Counted from the first letter of the stretch, positions 9,953 to 19,316 are shown. The stretch is DNA of 64,000 bases from Flavobacterium sp. (GCF_027533505.1 NZ_JAPZUB010000029.1:111725-175724), one strand, 5' to 3'. The notes: generated by a model from the letters alone, not told the origin. Made by a program: numbers and translations.

Positions 9953-10761
9953 GGTTTTATCAACGTAAAGTATAATAGCAAGGCGGTTCCAGCGATGATT
10001 CGGTAGTAGCCCCAGGGTTTGAAACCATATTTTTTGATGATGCCGATGAAGAATTTTATCGCAAGAATAGCGACTACAAAAGCTACCGCATTACCCATTA
10101 AAAACAATTTTAGATGTTCGCTATTTTGCGTCAGCAATTCATAACCTTTCAGTCCCGTATTCTCGTACGTTTTTAAAAAAATCGAATACGTTGTCACTGC
10201 CAACATCGTAGGAACGGCCAAAAAAAATGAAAACTCAGCGGCTGCCGCTCGTGTAAGCCCTTGTTGCATTCCGCCAATAATAGAAGCCGCCGACCGACTC
10301 GTACCGGGCATCATCGCCAAACATTGCCAAAGACCAATAAAGAACCCTTTTTTATACGTGATTTCTTCCTCAGAAGTCACCGTAGGATTTTGAAAACGGG
10401 CATCTACAAAAAGCAAGACTATTCCGCCAACAATTAAAACAATAGCAATGGGAATAGGGTCGCCTAAAACCGCTTCAATTTTGTCATCAAACAATTTTCC
10501 CAAAACCAAGGCTGGAAGAACAGCCACAGCTAATTTGAGGTAAAAACCGATTCTTTTGAAATCAAAAAACTTGCGCCAATACAAAACAACAACAGCAAGT
10601 ATTGCCCCAAATTGAATGGCTACTTGGAAGAGTTTTACAAAATCATCGTTTTGAATGCCAAAATAAGCACTGGTAAAAATCATGTGGGCCGTAGAGGAAA
10701 CCGGTAAATATTCGGTCAATCCTTCTACAATAGCAATGAGAAGCGCTTGAAGTAAGTCCAT
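9949..10761 (-). CDS. uppP: undecaprenyl-diphosphate phosphatase
   Basis: BacA/UppP family inner-membrane enzyme, 270 residues, which recycles undecaprenyl pyrophosphate to the monophosphate carrier for cell-wall synthesis. It shows the two signature regions: EGLTEYLPVSSTAH at about 13-26 and PGTSRSAASIIGG near the middle. About eight hydrophobic segments are visible. It lies between the DUF3098 gene and truB in the ftsX-DUF3098-uppP-truB order. Confidence 0.96.
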   Translation of the reverse strand: MDLLQALLIAIVEGLTEYLPVSSTAHMIFTSAYFGIQNDDFVKLFQVAIQFGAILAVVVLYWRKFFDFKRIGFYLKLAVAVLPALVLGKLFDDKIEAVLGDPIPIAIVLIVGGIVLLFVDARFQNPTVTSEEEITYKKGFFIGLWQCLAMMPGTSRSAASIIGGMQQGLTRAAAAEFSFFLAVPTMLAVTTYSIFLKTYENTGLKGYELLTQNSEHLKLFLMGNAVAFVVAILAIKFFIGIIKKYGFKPWGYYRIIAGTALLLYFTLIKP

Positions 10762-10790
10762 GGTGTATTGTTAAGTCTCCCTTGAGCCGT

Positions 10791-11033
10791 TTATTCGGAT
10801 TTTCCTTTACGAAAAATGGAATAAATCACAATTCCAAATCCCGCGAGCACTACCGTGGGTGCCAAACGAATACGGCGGAAACTCATGATATCAGCATTCC
10901 ATTCGGCAGGATTGTCATTGCTGCTGCCCGACATAAGGATAAATCCCAATGCGATTACGGCTAAACCGATGATTAAAACGGTATAGTTTTCTTTTTTAAA
11001 AAGGAAATCCGGTTTGTTTTCTGGTGCACTCAT
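10791..11033 (-). CDS. DUF3098 small membrane protein
   Basis: 80-residue protein with two hydrophobic segments, at about residues 17-37 and 57-75, separated by the conserved-looking NPAEWNADIMSFRRIRLAP. I recognise this as DUF3098, a Bacteroidetes family of unknown function almost always next to ftsX. It lies 14 nt after ftsX and 29 nt before uppP on the same strand, so it is probably co-transcribed; a role in envelope or division is inferred from position only. Confidence 0.85.
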   Translation of the reverse strand: MSAPENKPDFLFKKENYTVLIIGLAVIALGFILMSGSSNDNPAEWNADIMSFRRIRLAPTVVLAGFGIVIYSIFRKGKSE

Positions 11034-11047
11034 AAGGCCGTACGGAA

Positions 11048-11923
11048 TTAATATAAATCGTCTGTTCGTAAATTTAAGAAACGTTGGGTTGCAAAATAGG
11101 TGCTAATCCAAGTAATCAACACTCCCATGCCCAAAACGCCAACCAACACAATAATGGTCAACTCCAACTGATTGAAAATATCCAATCCAGGATAATTGTT
11201 GGCTATGTAAAAGAGTAAAGAAAGTAAGGCAACAATCGCCAAAATCCCACCGATAAGTCCGAGCAACATACTACGAAGAATAAACGGCTTGCGGATAAAC
11301 GACTTCGTTGCACCTACCATTTGCATGGTTTTGATGATAAAACGATTGGCATAAATGGATAGTCGCATCGAACTGTTGATCAATAAAACGGAAATCACCA
11401 TAAATACGCCCGACACGATTAAAACCCAGAAACTGATGTTCTTTACGTTATCATTCACCAACGTAATTAACTGCTTATCGTAGACTACATCGGCAACAAA
11501 TGGATTTTTGCGAAGGGTTCGCTCCATGGTTGTAAATCCGGGGTTGGTCACATATTCGGCTTTTAAGTGAATATCATAGGAATTTTGCAACGGATTCATC
11601 CCTAAAAACTGCATAAAGTCCTCCCCAACCACTTCTTTATGGGCTTTGGCGGCGGCTTCTTTGGAAACGAATTTAAAATCTTTGGCGTATTTTCCCGATT
11701 GAATTGTCTTTTCAAAGGCTTTGAATACGGTGTCGTTGGCTTCGTTTTTAAAGAAAACGGTCATCACAATGTCTTCCTTAAAATTATCAGATAATCGTTT
11801 GGAGTTCAGGATAAAAAGTCCCAAAGCGCCCAAGAGAAACAACACCAAAAAAACACTTAAAACGACCGAAAAGTAAGAGGAAATTAATCTGCGTTTCTGA
11901 TATTGATCAAACGATGAGGCCAT
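11048..11923 (-). CDS. ftsX: cell division protein FtsX
   Basis: FtsX, the permease-like partner of FtsE, 291 residues. In other bacteria FtsEX links divisome state to peptidoglycan hydrolases. Layout: cytoplasmic N-terminus with YQKRRLISSYFS, first membrane segment about 19-40, a periplasmic domain of about 120 residues containing FVSKEAAAK and GMNPLQNSYDI, then three membrane segments with the cytoplasmic TMQMVGATKSFIRKPF loop (FtsX signature). First gene of the operon through truB. No exact TAnnTTTG box was found directly upstream. Confidence 0.93.
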   Translation of the reverse strand: MASSFDQYQKRRLISSYFSVVLSVFLVLFLLGALGLFILNSKRLSDNFKEDIVMTVFFKNEANDTVFKAFEKTIQSGKYAKDFKFVSKEAAAKAHKEVVGEDFMQFLGMNPLQNSYDIHLKAEYVTNPGFTTMERTLRKNPFVADVVYDKQLITLVNDNVKNISFWVLIVSGVFMVISVLLINSSMRLSIYANRFIIKTMQMVGATKSFIRKPFILRSMLLGLIGGILAIVALLSLLFYIANNYPGLDIFNQLELTIIVLVGVLGMGVLITWISTYFATQRFLNLRTDDLY

Positions 11924-12011
11924 AGCTTTTGTTTTATGCCGTAAAAATAAAAAAGAAAATCATTTTACTCCTTTAATAACGCTCAAAGTTTTCTCTTCTT
12001 GTGTGAAAGGT

Positions 12012-12019
12012 GTAAATTT
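12012..12019 (+). promoter_or_regulatory. -7 box TAAATTTG, probable leuS promoter
   Basis: Exact TAnnTTTG match 76 nt upstream of the leuS ATG; this implies a leader of about 70 nt. Confidence 0.5.
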
Positions 12020-12095
12020 GCCTCTAATTTTTTAGTAATGCCTGAATATCCGTAGCTTATTTCGGATTCATGCCTCAACCTTTTTTCGATTACCG

Positions 12096-15005
12096 ATGAA
12101 ATATTTTCACGATCAAATAGAAGCCAAGTGGCAAAAATATTGGGCCGATAACCACACGTTTGCCGCCTCCAACGCCTCCGAAAAACCCAAATATTATGTC
12201 TTGGACATGTTTCCGTATCCTTCCGGTGCGGGACTGCATGTAGGGCACCCACTGGGGTATATCGCCTCCGATATTGTGGCTCGTTACAAACGCCACCAAG
12301 GTTTTAATGTATTGCACCCGCAAGGCTACGATTCGTTTGGATTGCCTGCCGAACAGTATGCAATTCAAACGGGTCAACATCCCGAGAAAACCACACGAGA
12401 AAATATTGCGCGTTATCGTGAGCAGTTGGATAAAATCGGGTTCTCTTTTGATTGGGATCGCGAAGTGCGTACTTCTAATCCAGAATACTATAAATGGACG
12501 CAGTGGATTTTCATCCAACTCTTTGAATCCTATTATTGTTATACTGCCAATCAAGCGTTGCCTATCTCCAATTTGGTGGCAATTTTTGAAAAAGAAGGGA
12601 ATGCCAATGCAAATGTGGCTTGTGATGATGAGGTGCCCACTTTTTCAGCAGCAGATTGGAACGGATTTTCAGAAGAGGAAAAAGCACGTCTATTGTTGCA
12701 ATACCGTCTAACCTATTTGGCGGAAACGGAAGTGAATTGGTGTCCGGCCTTGGGAACCGTTTTAGCGAATGATGAAATCGTGAATGGGGTTTCAGAACGC
12801 GGCGGTCATCCCGTGATTCGCAAAAAAATGACCCAATGGTCGATGCGAATCTCAGCGTACGCCGAGCGATTATTGGAAGGGTTGGAAACTATTGATTGGA
12901 CAGAATCCTTGAAAGAATCGCAACGCAATTGGATTGGAAAATCGGTGGGAGCTTCGGTTTCTTTCCGACTTATACCGACAACCGATAACCATCAACCGGC
13001 AACTATCGATGTATTTACAACCCGTCCTGATACCATTTTCGGAGTTACATTTATGACCTTAGCGCCCGAACATGAGTTGGTTCCACACATTACAACCCCC
13101 GAACAAAAAGCTGCTGTGGAGGCTTATATTGATGCTACGGCTAAACGCTCAGAACGCGATCGTATGGCCGATGTGAAAACCATTTCAGGGGTGTTTACTG
13201 GAGCGTATGCCGAACATCCCTTTACCAAAGAACCGATTCCAGTTTGGATTGGAGATTATGTGTTGGCGGGGTATGGAACAGGTGCCGTAATGGCGGTTCC
13301 TTGCGGAGACGAACGCGATTATGCCTTTGCCAACTATTTCAAAGGAACGTTGGGCATGCCCGAAATTAAAAATATATTCAGCCCCCTAACCCCCGATGGG
13401 GGAATTGATGCTTCTGATGCGTGTATCGCCACGGAAGCCTTTTCAAAGAAAGAGGGGTTTCAATTTAAAAATTCCGATTTCTTAAACGGATTGGATTACA
13501 AAGCTGGAACGAAAAAAGCAATCGAGGAATTGGAAAAAATCGGTGCCGGTAAAGCCAAAGTAAATTACCGTTTGCGTGATGCCGTTTTTTCACGTCAGCG
13601 CTATTGGGGCGAACCTTTCCCGGTGTATTATGTGAATGGTTTGCCACAAATGATAGACGTGCAACATTTACCTATCGTATTGCCTGAAGTGGAGAAGTAT
13701 TTGCCTACGGAAGACGGGCAGCCGCCTTTAGGAAATGCCACCGTTTGGGCGTGGGATACAAAACAGTGTACAGTGGTCAGTAATCAGTTGATCGACCACA
13801 TTACTATTTTTCCGTTAGAATTAAATACGATGCCCGGCTGGGCAGGAAGTTCCTGGTATTGGATGCGCTATATGGATGCACAAAATACCACAGCGTTTGC
13901 TTCTGAAAACGCCTTGAACTATTGGCAAAATGTCGATTTGTACATTGGCGGTAGCGAACATGCGACGGGACACTTGTTGTATGCCCGTTTTTGGAACAAA
14001 TTCTTGAAAGACCGCGGTTTTGCGCCTACGGAAGAACCGTTTAAGAAGTTGATTAATCAAGGAATGATCTTGGGGATGAGTGCGTTTGTGTACCGTTCAG
14101 AAGATTCTAAAAAATTATATTCAAAGGGATTGATTTCTGGTTTGAATGTCCAACCCATTCACGTTGATTTATCCGTAATCAATGATATCACCAACGAATT
14201 GGATATTGAAAAATTCAAAGCCCATCCGTTATACTCCGATTATGTTGATGCCGAATTTATTTATGAAGAAGATAGGGACAACTCGCGAGTTGTTCGTACA
14301 TTTAAAGTGGGGCGCGAAGTCGAAAAAATGTCCAAGTCCAAATACAATGTGGTCAACCCCGACGATATTTGCACTGAATACGGCGCCGATACTTTGCGTT
14401 TGTATGAGATGTTTTTGGGGCCGCTCGAACAAGCTAAACCATGGAATACGGCCGGTATTACTGGGGTGTACGGTTTCTTGAAAAAATTATGGCGTTTGTA
14501 TTTTGACGACAACGGTTTGGTCGTAGTGAATGACGAGCCTACGGCGGACATGTACAAAACCTTACACAAAACGATTAAGAAAGTGACCGAAGATATCGAG
14601 AACTTCTCGTTCAACACCTCGGTATCGCAGTTTATGATTTGTGTGAATGAATTGGCACAACAAAAATGCCGACATCGAGCGATTCTCGAACCTTTAGCGG
14701 TGTTGATTTCGCCCTATGCGCCACATATTGCCGAAGAACTTTGGAGTCAGTTGGGCCATGAGGGTTCGATTGCCACAGTGGCTTTCCCACAATTTGAAGC
14801 CCACTATTTGGTGGAAAGTGAGAAAGAATATCCGGTTTCGTTTAATGGAAAAATGCGATTTACGATTACATTACCATTGGATTTAACCGTAGCCGAAATC
14901 GAAGCCATTGTCATGAACGATGAACGTACACAGCAGCAATTGCAAGGACGCACGCCCAATAAAGTGATTATTGTACCCGGGAAAATTATTAATTTGGTAG
15001 GGTAA
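12096..15005 (+). CDS. leuS: leucine--tRNA ligase
   Basis: Class Ia leucyl-tRNA synthetase, 969 residues. The N-terminal HIGH motif appears as LHVGHPLGY (HVGH at 48-51) and the KMSKS loop near residue 743 (EKMSKSKYNVV). Between them lies the CP1 editing domain with FTTRPDTIFGVTFM and the GYGTGAVMAVPCGDERD motif, then a zinc-less connection and a family-typical insert just before KMSKS. The C-terminal anticodon-binding region is complete. It ends 2 nt before the intergenic repeat/terminator region that follows. Confidence 0.98.
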   Translation: MKYFHDQIEAKWQKYWADNHTFAASNASEKPKYYVLDMFPYPSGAGLHVGHPLGYIASDIVARYKRHQGFNVLHPQGYDSFGLPAEQYAIQTGQHPEKTTRENIARYREQLDKIGFSFDWDREVRTSNPEYYKWTQWIFIQLFESYYCYTANQALPISNLVAIFEKEGNANANVACDDEVPTFSAADWNGFSEEEKARLLLQYRLTYLAETEVNWCPALGTVLANDEIVNGVSERGGHPVIRKKMTQWSMRISAYAERLLEGLETIDWTESLKESQRNWIGKSVGASVSFRLIPTTDNHQPATIDVFTTRPDTIFGVTFMTLAPEHELVPHITTPEQKAAVEAYIDATAKRSERDRMADVKTISGVFTGAYAEHPFTKEPIPVWIGDYVLAGYGTGAVMAVPCGDERDYAFANYFKGTLGMPEIKNIFSPLTPDGGIDASDACIATEAFSKKEGFQFKNSDFLNGLDYKAGTKKAIEELEKIGAGKAKVNYRLRDAVFSRQRYWGEPFPVYYVNGLPQMIDVQHLPIVLPEVEKYLPTEDGQPPLGNATVWAWDTKQCTVVSNQLIDHITIFPLELNTMPGWAGSSWYWMRYMDAQNTTAFASENALNYWQNVDLYIGGSEHATGHLLYARFWNKFLKDRGFAPTEEPFKKLINQGMILGMSAFVYRSEDSKKLYSKGLISGLNVQPIHVDLSVINDITNELDIEKFKAHPLYSDYVDAEFIYEEDRDNSRVVRTFKVGREVEKMSKSKYNVVNPDDICTEYGADTLRLYEMFLGPLEQAKPWNTAGITGVYGFLKKLWRLYFDDNGLVVVNDEPTADMYKTLHKTIKKVTEDIENFSFNTSVSQFMICVNELAQQKCRHRAILEPLAVLISPYAPHIAEELWSQLGHEGSIATVAFPQFEAHYLVESEKEYPVSFNGKMRFTITLPLDLTVAEIEAIVMNDERTQQQLQGRTPNKVIIVPGKIINLVG

Positions 15006-15112
15006 TTAAGGTGCCAATTAGTCGACCTGCCTGCCTGCAGGCAGATGTGGCAATGTGCCGTTTTGTCAATGAAATAGGAATCCGTGGAGTGAGAGCTTCA
15101 CGGATTTTTTTT
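15005..15112 (+). repeat. intergenic repeat copy 1 with palindrome and terminator hairpin
   Basis: Contains a perfect 14-bp palindrome CTGCCTGCAGGCAG (15031-15044). A 26-nt segment (15064-15089) is identical to 16653-16678, and the unit ends in the hairpin AATCCGTG/CACGGATT followed by a T run. It probably terminates leuS. Copy 2 lies at 16606-16702. Confidence 0.75.
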
Positions 15113-15153
15113 AACAAAACGTTAAATCCATTTTCATGTTGCGGGATGTCACT

Positions 15154-15161
15154 TAACTTTG
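15154..15161 (+). promoter_or_regulatory. -7 box TAACTTTG
   Basis: Exact TAnnTTTG match 15 nt before the ATG at 15177. Confidence 0.6.
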
Positions 15162-15176
15162 TAAAAAATCAATCAT

Positions 15177-15848
15177 ATGAAAAAAATTGTACTTGTTTTA
15201 GGAATGGTATTTCCTGTGTTGATGAGCGCGCAGGATGTGGCAAAAGATTCGATCAAGAAGAAACCCGATTTGGATTTTTACATTGGGGTTTCCTTCAATG
15301 CAAATCAGTCGTTGAATTTGAATCAAAAATTAAAAGCCGGAAATTTACCCGAAATGCGTGATGTAGCGCCAGAATTGACTTTTGGGTTAAATATTTTGGG
15401 CGAAAAGTACTCCGGGGATATTGAGTTTGGGACTTCTTTTTTGGAGAATAAAAAAGGCGACAATACCCTGAAATATTTGGGTTTTAACACCCGTGCCCGT
15501 TTCCACTATAATTTGATTCACAAACCTAAAGTGACCTTTGCAGGCGGGTTGTCTTTGGCCTATCAAACCAATCGCTACGATATTTACAGCAACAATAACA
15601 CCACCGATTTAAATGTGTTGGATCCAGCGCTCAATAGCGGACATGTTAATTTAGACAACCGTATGTTGTATGCCGGACCCAATGTGATGTTGTATTTGTT
15701 TAAAAAATCGTCGTTCAAAATTCGTATCAATGCCGGTTACGAGTTGGCCTTAACCCGAGGAAGATATCGCTCAGAATACGGTAGTATCACCAACAATATT
15801 CAAGAAAACGGAAACAACCGCTTTGTGTTTGGAATTGCCTTTCTGTAA
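15177..15848 (+). CDS. predicted outer-membrane beta-barrel protein
   Basis: 223 residues with a signal peptide (MKKIVLVLGMVFPVLMSAQ). The rest is alternating, strand-like sequence (for example PELTFGLNILGEKYSG and RNRFVFGIAFL-type ending) with a C-terminal phenylalanine-leucine, as expected for an outer-membrane barrel. The architecture resembles DUF3078-like proteins, but I cannot assign a family with certainty and no function can be given. It stands alone with its own -7 box; the next gene begins 67 nt later. Confidence 0.7.
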   Translation: MKKIVLVLGMVFPVLMSAQDVAKDSIKKKPDLDFYIGVSFNANQSLNLNQKLKAGNLPEMRDVAPELTFGLNILGEKYSGDIEFGTSFLENKKGDNTLKYLGFNTRARFHYNLIHKPKVTFAGGLSLAYQTNRYDIYSNNNTTDLNVLDPALNSGHVNLDNRMLYAGPNVMLYLFKKSSFKIRINAGYELALTRGRYRSEYGSITNNIQENGNNRFVFGIAFL

Positions 15849-15915
15849 TGCCACTTTGTCAGCGTTTCAATTTTGGTCTTGAATTTGAAGAGAATAGATT
15901 AAAATTTAAGAAAAA

Positions 15916-16605
15916 ATGGGATCAGGGTATATGATTTTAGCGCTCCTTATTATGGGAGCCAGTTGGTTGGTCAGTAGTCGGTTGAAAAGTAAGTTTGAGC
16001 ACTACTCCAAACTGCATTTAAATAACGACATGAGCGGTCGAGAAATCGCTGAACAAATGTTGCACGACCATGGTATTTACGATGTCAAAGTGATTTCTAC
16101 ACCCGGAATGTTGACCGATCATTACAATCCCGTTGATAAAACGGTGAATTTAAGTGAAGGCGTGTACCACCAACGCAATGCTGCCGCTGCCGCTGTAGCC
16201 GCGCACGAATGTGGTCATGCGGTACAACATGCTATCGGTTACAAATGGTTAACCATGCGTTCACAACTCGTTCCTGTAGTGTCTTTTGCTTCAAATATTG
16301 TGCAATGGATATTACTTGCAGGAATTTTGATGATCAAAGCGTTTCCCTCGTTATTGTTAGTGGGTATTGTATTGTTTGCGGCCACAACGCTTTTCTCCAT
16401 CATTACCTTGCCCGTTGAATACGATGCAAGTCACCGTGCTTTAGCCTGGCTGCGCGACAAGCGGATTGTTAATCAAGCAGAATATGCAGGCGCTGAAGAT
16501 GCTTTAAAATGGGCGGCGCGAACCTATTTGGTAGCCGCCATTGGATCGATAGCCACCTTGTTGTATTACGTGTCGATTTTTATGGGTAGCCGCGAGCGGG
16601 AGTAA
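15916..16605 (+). CDS. membrane zinc metallopeptidase (YugP/Zn_peptidase_2 type)
   Basis: 229-residue integral membrane metalloprotease. The zinc-binding HEXXH variant reads HECGHAVQH (97-105), preceded by NPVDKTVNLSEGVYHQRNAAA, the signature of the YugP neutral-protease family (PF04298). Membrane segments are at about 4-21 and two or three after residue 120. The substrate is unknown. It ends 1 nt before the second copy of the intergenic repeat, whose hairpin probably terminates it. Confidence 0.9.
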   Translation: MGSGYMILALLIMGASWLVSSRLKSKFEHYSKLHLNNDMSGREIAEQMLHDHGIYDVKVISTPGMLTDHYNPVDKTVNLSEGVYHQRNAAAAAVAAHECGHAVQHAIGYKWLTMRSQLVPVVSFASNIVQWILLAGILMIKAFPSLLLVGIVLFAATTLFSIITLPVEYDASHRALAWLRDKRIVNQAEYAGAEDALKWAARTYLVAAIGSIATLLYYVSIFMGSRERE

Positions 16606-16702
16606 TGGGGGCAACCTGCCTGCCGTTAGGTAGGTGTGTCAATTAGACAATGTGTCAATGAAATAGGAATCCGTGGAGGGAATGCTTCACGGATTTTATT
16701 TT
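16606..16702 (+). repeat. intergenic repeat copy 2 with terminator hairpin
   Basis: Shares the CCTGCCTGCC motif, then 26 identical nt (16653-16678), then the hairpin AATCCGTG/CACGGATT (16668-16675 with 16688-16695) with copy 1. Only the hairpin loop and the inner palindrome differ. Confidence 0.75.
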
Positions 16703-16980
16703 TTACCCGAGGAAAATAAAAACAAGAGGACAAACAAAGCAACCCATGCAACGCCGTGAATCAACATGCATTTGGCATAATTTTTTTTACCAAAAAGTTG
16801 CCGAATAAGATGATTCATAAAATAAATTAAGCTGATAGGGATAAACAAATACATCAGTGCGATGCCCATATTGGGATTTTCAGCATCACCTGGAAAAAGT
16901 TCGTAGCAAATGCCAGCCGCTAAAAAATAGAGGATATAAAAACCTAAAGCAATATTTTCTTTGGAGAATTTGTTGAGCAT
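16696..16980 (-). CDS. hypothetical three- or four-helix membrane protein
   Basis: 94 residues with hydrophobic segments at about 9-27, 39-61 and 72-90. I do not recognise the family. Its ATG overlaps the stop of the Lrp-type regulator (TAATG), so the two are almost certainly translated from one mRNA. Its 3' end enters the hairpin of the intergenic repeat. Confidence 0.65.
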   Translation of the reverse strand: MLNKFSKENIALGFYILYFLAAGICYELFPGDAENPNMGIALMYLFIPISLIYFMNHLIRQLFGKKNYAKCMLIHGVAWVALFVLLFLFSSGKK

Positions 16981-17450
16981 TAGAGTTGAATTTGTCGTTC
17001 GATTTGTTGTTCCAGTGAAATAAAGGTTTCTGTGCGGGATACCCCTTCAATGGGTTGGATTTTTTTATTGAGTAATTGCATCAAGTGTTCGTTGTCTTTG
17101 CAAATAATTTTCACCAAAATACTCCAATTTCCAGTAGTATAGTGGCATTCCAATACTTCAGGGATTTTTCGCAGTTCGCGCACCGCTTCCGAGTTACTCG
17201 AAGCTTTGTCCAAATAAATGCCCACAAAGGCCATCGTGCGGTATCCCAAAACTTTGGTGTTAAGGATAAACTTGGAGCCCGAAATCACTTGCGCTTCTTC
17301 CAATTTTTTTAACCGTTGGTGAATTGCCGCCCCAGAGATTCCGATGCTGTTGGCTATTTGCAATATCGGTTTACGCGCATCTTCCATTAAATGGCGTAAA
17401 ATCTCTTTGTCGATACCGTCGATTTCAATTTGTAACTGATTTGCTTTCAT
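16980..17450 (-). CDS. Lrp/AsnC family transcriptional regulator
   Basis: 156-residue Lrp/AsnC regulator. N-terminal winged helix-turn-helix (DKEILRHLMEDARKPILQIA, then GISGAAIHQRLKKLEEA) and a C-terminal RAM ligand-binding domain (MAFVGIYLDK, EVLECHYTTGNWSILVKI). The family senses amino acids and often acts on neighbours; the next gene upstream encodes a saccharopine-dehydrogenase-like enzyme, a plausible but unproven target. Own -7 box at 17468-17475. Confidence 0.92.
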   Translation of the reverse strand: MKANQLQIEIDGIDKEILRHLMEDARKPILQIANSIGISGAAIHQRLKKLEEAQVISGSKFILNTKVLGYRTMAFVGIYLDKASSNSEAVRELRKIPEVLECHYTTGNWSILVKIICKDNEHLMQLLNKKIQPIEGVSRTETFISLEQQIERQIQL

Positions 17451-17467
17451 TTAAAAAAAATATACAG

Positions 17468-17475
17468 CAAAAATA
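17468..17475 (-). promoter_or_regulatory. -7 box TATTTTTG for the Lrp-type gene
   Basis: Exact TAnnTTTG match on the minus strand, 17 nt before the ATG. Confidence 0.55.
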
Positions 17476-17533
17476 GAAATTACAATTTTACATTTTCTAT
17501 AAAAACACCTTAAGCCTTTTGTTTTAACATTTG

Positions 17534-18910
17534 TTATGGGGTACCTATAATTTTATCAGGATTATAACCAATGTACGGTAATTTGGTTTCTTTAAACACC
17601 ACGCCATATTCCTCCAATTCGGCCAAAATCGGTTCATACACTTCTTTTCGAATCGGCAGTTGTACTCCGGGAGTGGTTATTTTTCCATTTAAAATATGCA
17701 ATGTTGCCATAGCCACGGGTAAGCCTACGGTTTTGGCCATTGCGGTATACGTTTGGTCGTCGCCAATACAAACCATTTTAGAATCGATTTGTTCTTCTTT
17801 CCCGTTCAAACGGTAACCAAATTTGTGATACATCACAATCATGTCTTTATCATGGGGGTCTAACGTCCATTTTTGGGTAAGAATGTGCTCTAGAATTTGT
17901 GCTGGAGTTGCATTTTTGAGTCCAATTTTCTTATCGCTATTAAACAAATCGAGTTCGATGAGCTTTTCCCACATTACATCATCTTGTTCAATACCCAATT
18001 GCAAACGCATTTTAATTTCTACAGAATCCGTAGGGTGATAGGGGAGGAAAGAGTTAATGTAATCGCGGTAACTCATGTGCTCCGAATTTTCTATCACATA
18101 AGTATCATCGGTCATTCCGAGTTGCACAAACATATTCCAAGCGCGTGAATACCCTACTCGGCGAATGGTACCGCGGTATAGTGTCAATACATCATCCAAA
18201 CCATAGACACTGCGGTATTTTAAGGAATCCCGATTGGCGTAGGCTTCAAATTTGCCATAACCTTCAACGTGTAAAAACTCTGTTCGACGGAACAAACGAT
18301 GGTAAGGAATGTACTTGTATTTTCCTTCTTGAATGAATTTTGCAGCCCCGCCTTGCCCCGCCAAAACTACATTGCGAGGCGCCCAAGTGAATTTATAATT
18401 CCATAAATTATTATCGGATTCAGGGGCCACTAAGCCACCACAAAACGATTCAAAAAGCAACATTTCACCACCTTGTTCCCGAATGGCATCAATTACTTGT
18501 ATGGCACTCATGTGGTCAATGCCTGGGTCCAAACCAATTTCATTCATAAAAACCAAATTATGGGCCTTGGCTTCTTCGTCCAGCGCTTGCATTCCTTCTG
18601 AAATATAGGAAGCGGTTACCATGTGTTTTTTAAAATGAATGCAATCCTTGGCGACTTCGATATGCATGTGTGCGGGTAACATCGAGATCACAAGGTCTGC
18701 TTTGGCAACTTCCGATTGACGTTGTGCTGTATTTTGAATGTCCAATTGGATTGCAGTCGCATTAGGGTGGTTTCGGGTTTTGCGTTGCGCCAATTCCAAG
18801 GATAAATCGCCTATAGTGAGATGAAGTTGTTCCGATTGGGATTTCTCCAATAAATAGTTGATTAAAGACGAGGCAGAGCGCCCAGCTCCGATGATGAGTA
18901 CGTTTCTCAT
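17534..18910 (-). CDS. saccharopine dehydrogenase family protein
   Basis: 458-residue oxidoreductase of the saccharopine dehydrogenase family. It has an N-terminal Rossmann motif (VLIIGAGRSASSLINYL) and ISMLPAHMHIEVAKDC in the nucleotide-binding half. The substrate-domain EIGLDPGIDHMSA motif is typical of saccharopine reductase/dehydrogenase. A role in lysine catabolism fits the family, and the glutaryl-CoA dehydrogenase-like gene elsewhere in the window would act later in such a route. The exact reaction is not proven. Own -7 box; upstream lies the terminator of the DUF3108 operon. Confidence 0.88.
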   Translation of the reverse strand: MRNVLIIGAGRSASSLINYLLEKSQSEQLHLTIGDLSLELAQRKTRNHPNATAIQLDIQNTAQRQSEVAKADLVISMLPAHMHIEVAKDCIHFKKHMVTASYISEGMQALDEEAKAHNLVFMNEIGLDPGIDHMSAIQVIDAIREQGGEMLLFESFCGGLVAPESDNNLWNYKFTWAPRNVVLAGQGGAAKFIQEGKYKYIPYHRLFRRTEFLHVEGYGKFEAYANRDSLKYRSVYGLDDVLTLYRGTIRRVGYSRAWNMFVQLGMTDDTYVIENSEHMSYRDYINSFLPYHPTDSVEIKMRLQLGIEQDDVMWEKLIELDLFNSDKKIGLKNATPAQILEHILTQKWTLDPHDKDMIVMYHKFGYRLNGKEEQIDSKMVCIGDDQTYTAMAKTVGLPVAMATLHILNGKITTPGVQLPIRKEVYEPILAELEEYGVVFKETKLPYIGYNPDKIIGTP

Positions 18911-18930
18911 GACGTTGGTTTGTTGTGCGA

Positions 18931-18938
18931 CAAATGTA
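18931..18938 (-). promoter_or_regulatory. -7 box TACATTTG
   Basis: Exact TAnnTTTG match on the minus strand, 20 nt before the saccharopine-dehydrogenase-like ATG. Confidence 0.6.
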
Positions 18939-18960
18939 TAAAAAGCCCCACGTTTAAAAC

Positions 18961-18986
18961 AAAAAAGTCTGCGTAAATGCAGACTT
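18961..18986 (-). terminator. terminator of the DUF3108 operon
   Basis: Stem AAGTCTGC/GCAGACTT (18965-18972 with 18979-18986), followed on the minus strand by a T run. It starts 3 nt after the stop of the 108-residue gene. Confidence 0.8.
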
Positions 18987-18989
18987 CAA

Positions 18990-19316
18990 TTATTCAAGCT
19001 CTTTTTCTAAGTCTTCCAACTCTTGTCGGGCTTCTTGTTTGGCTTCTACTTTCTGTTGTTCAAACGCCGCATCTTTTTCAACGGTTTCCTCGATTAAAAA
19101 GGTTTTTCCCAACACGCCCAAGGCACAAATGTAGGTCACAATAAACAAACGTTTTGGCCATTTTCGTTCTGATGGCGACGATTTCCAAAAGGCCAAACCG
19201 ATGCACAAAAGCGCAGGAACGATAGCGACAAAGGCTAATGTATCAAGGGGTAAAACAGATAAAAGTAAGCTGAATGCCGAAAATATATAAGCCAAAACGA
19301 GGAAGACTTTTCTCAT
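18990..19316 (-). CDS. hypothetical membrane protein with charged C-terminal helix
   Basis: 108 residues. Three hydrophobic segments (about 4-22, 26-44, 57-73) are followed by a highly charged tail (EQQKVEAKQEARQELEDLEK) that should form a helix or coiled coil. I do not recognise a family. It starts 1 nt after the DUF3108 gene stop, so it belongs to the same operon, and it ends directly at a terminator. Confidence 0.6.
   Translation of the reverse strand: MRKVFLVLAYIFSAFSLLLSVLPLDTLAFVAIVPALLCIGLAFWKSSPSERKWPKRLFIVTYICALGVLGKTFLIEETVEKDAAFEQQKVEAKQEARQELEDLEKELE

Noticed and set aside
15011..15361. 116-residue plus-strand frame after leuS
   Set aside because: It spans the intergenic repeat, a terminator and the out-of-frame start of the outer-membrane protein gene.
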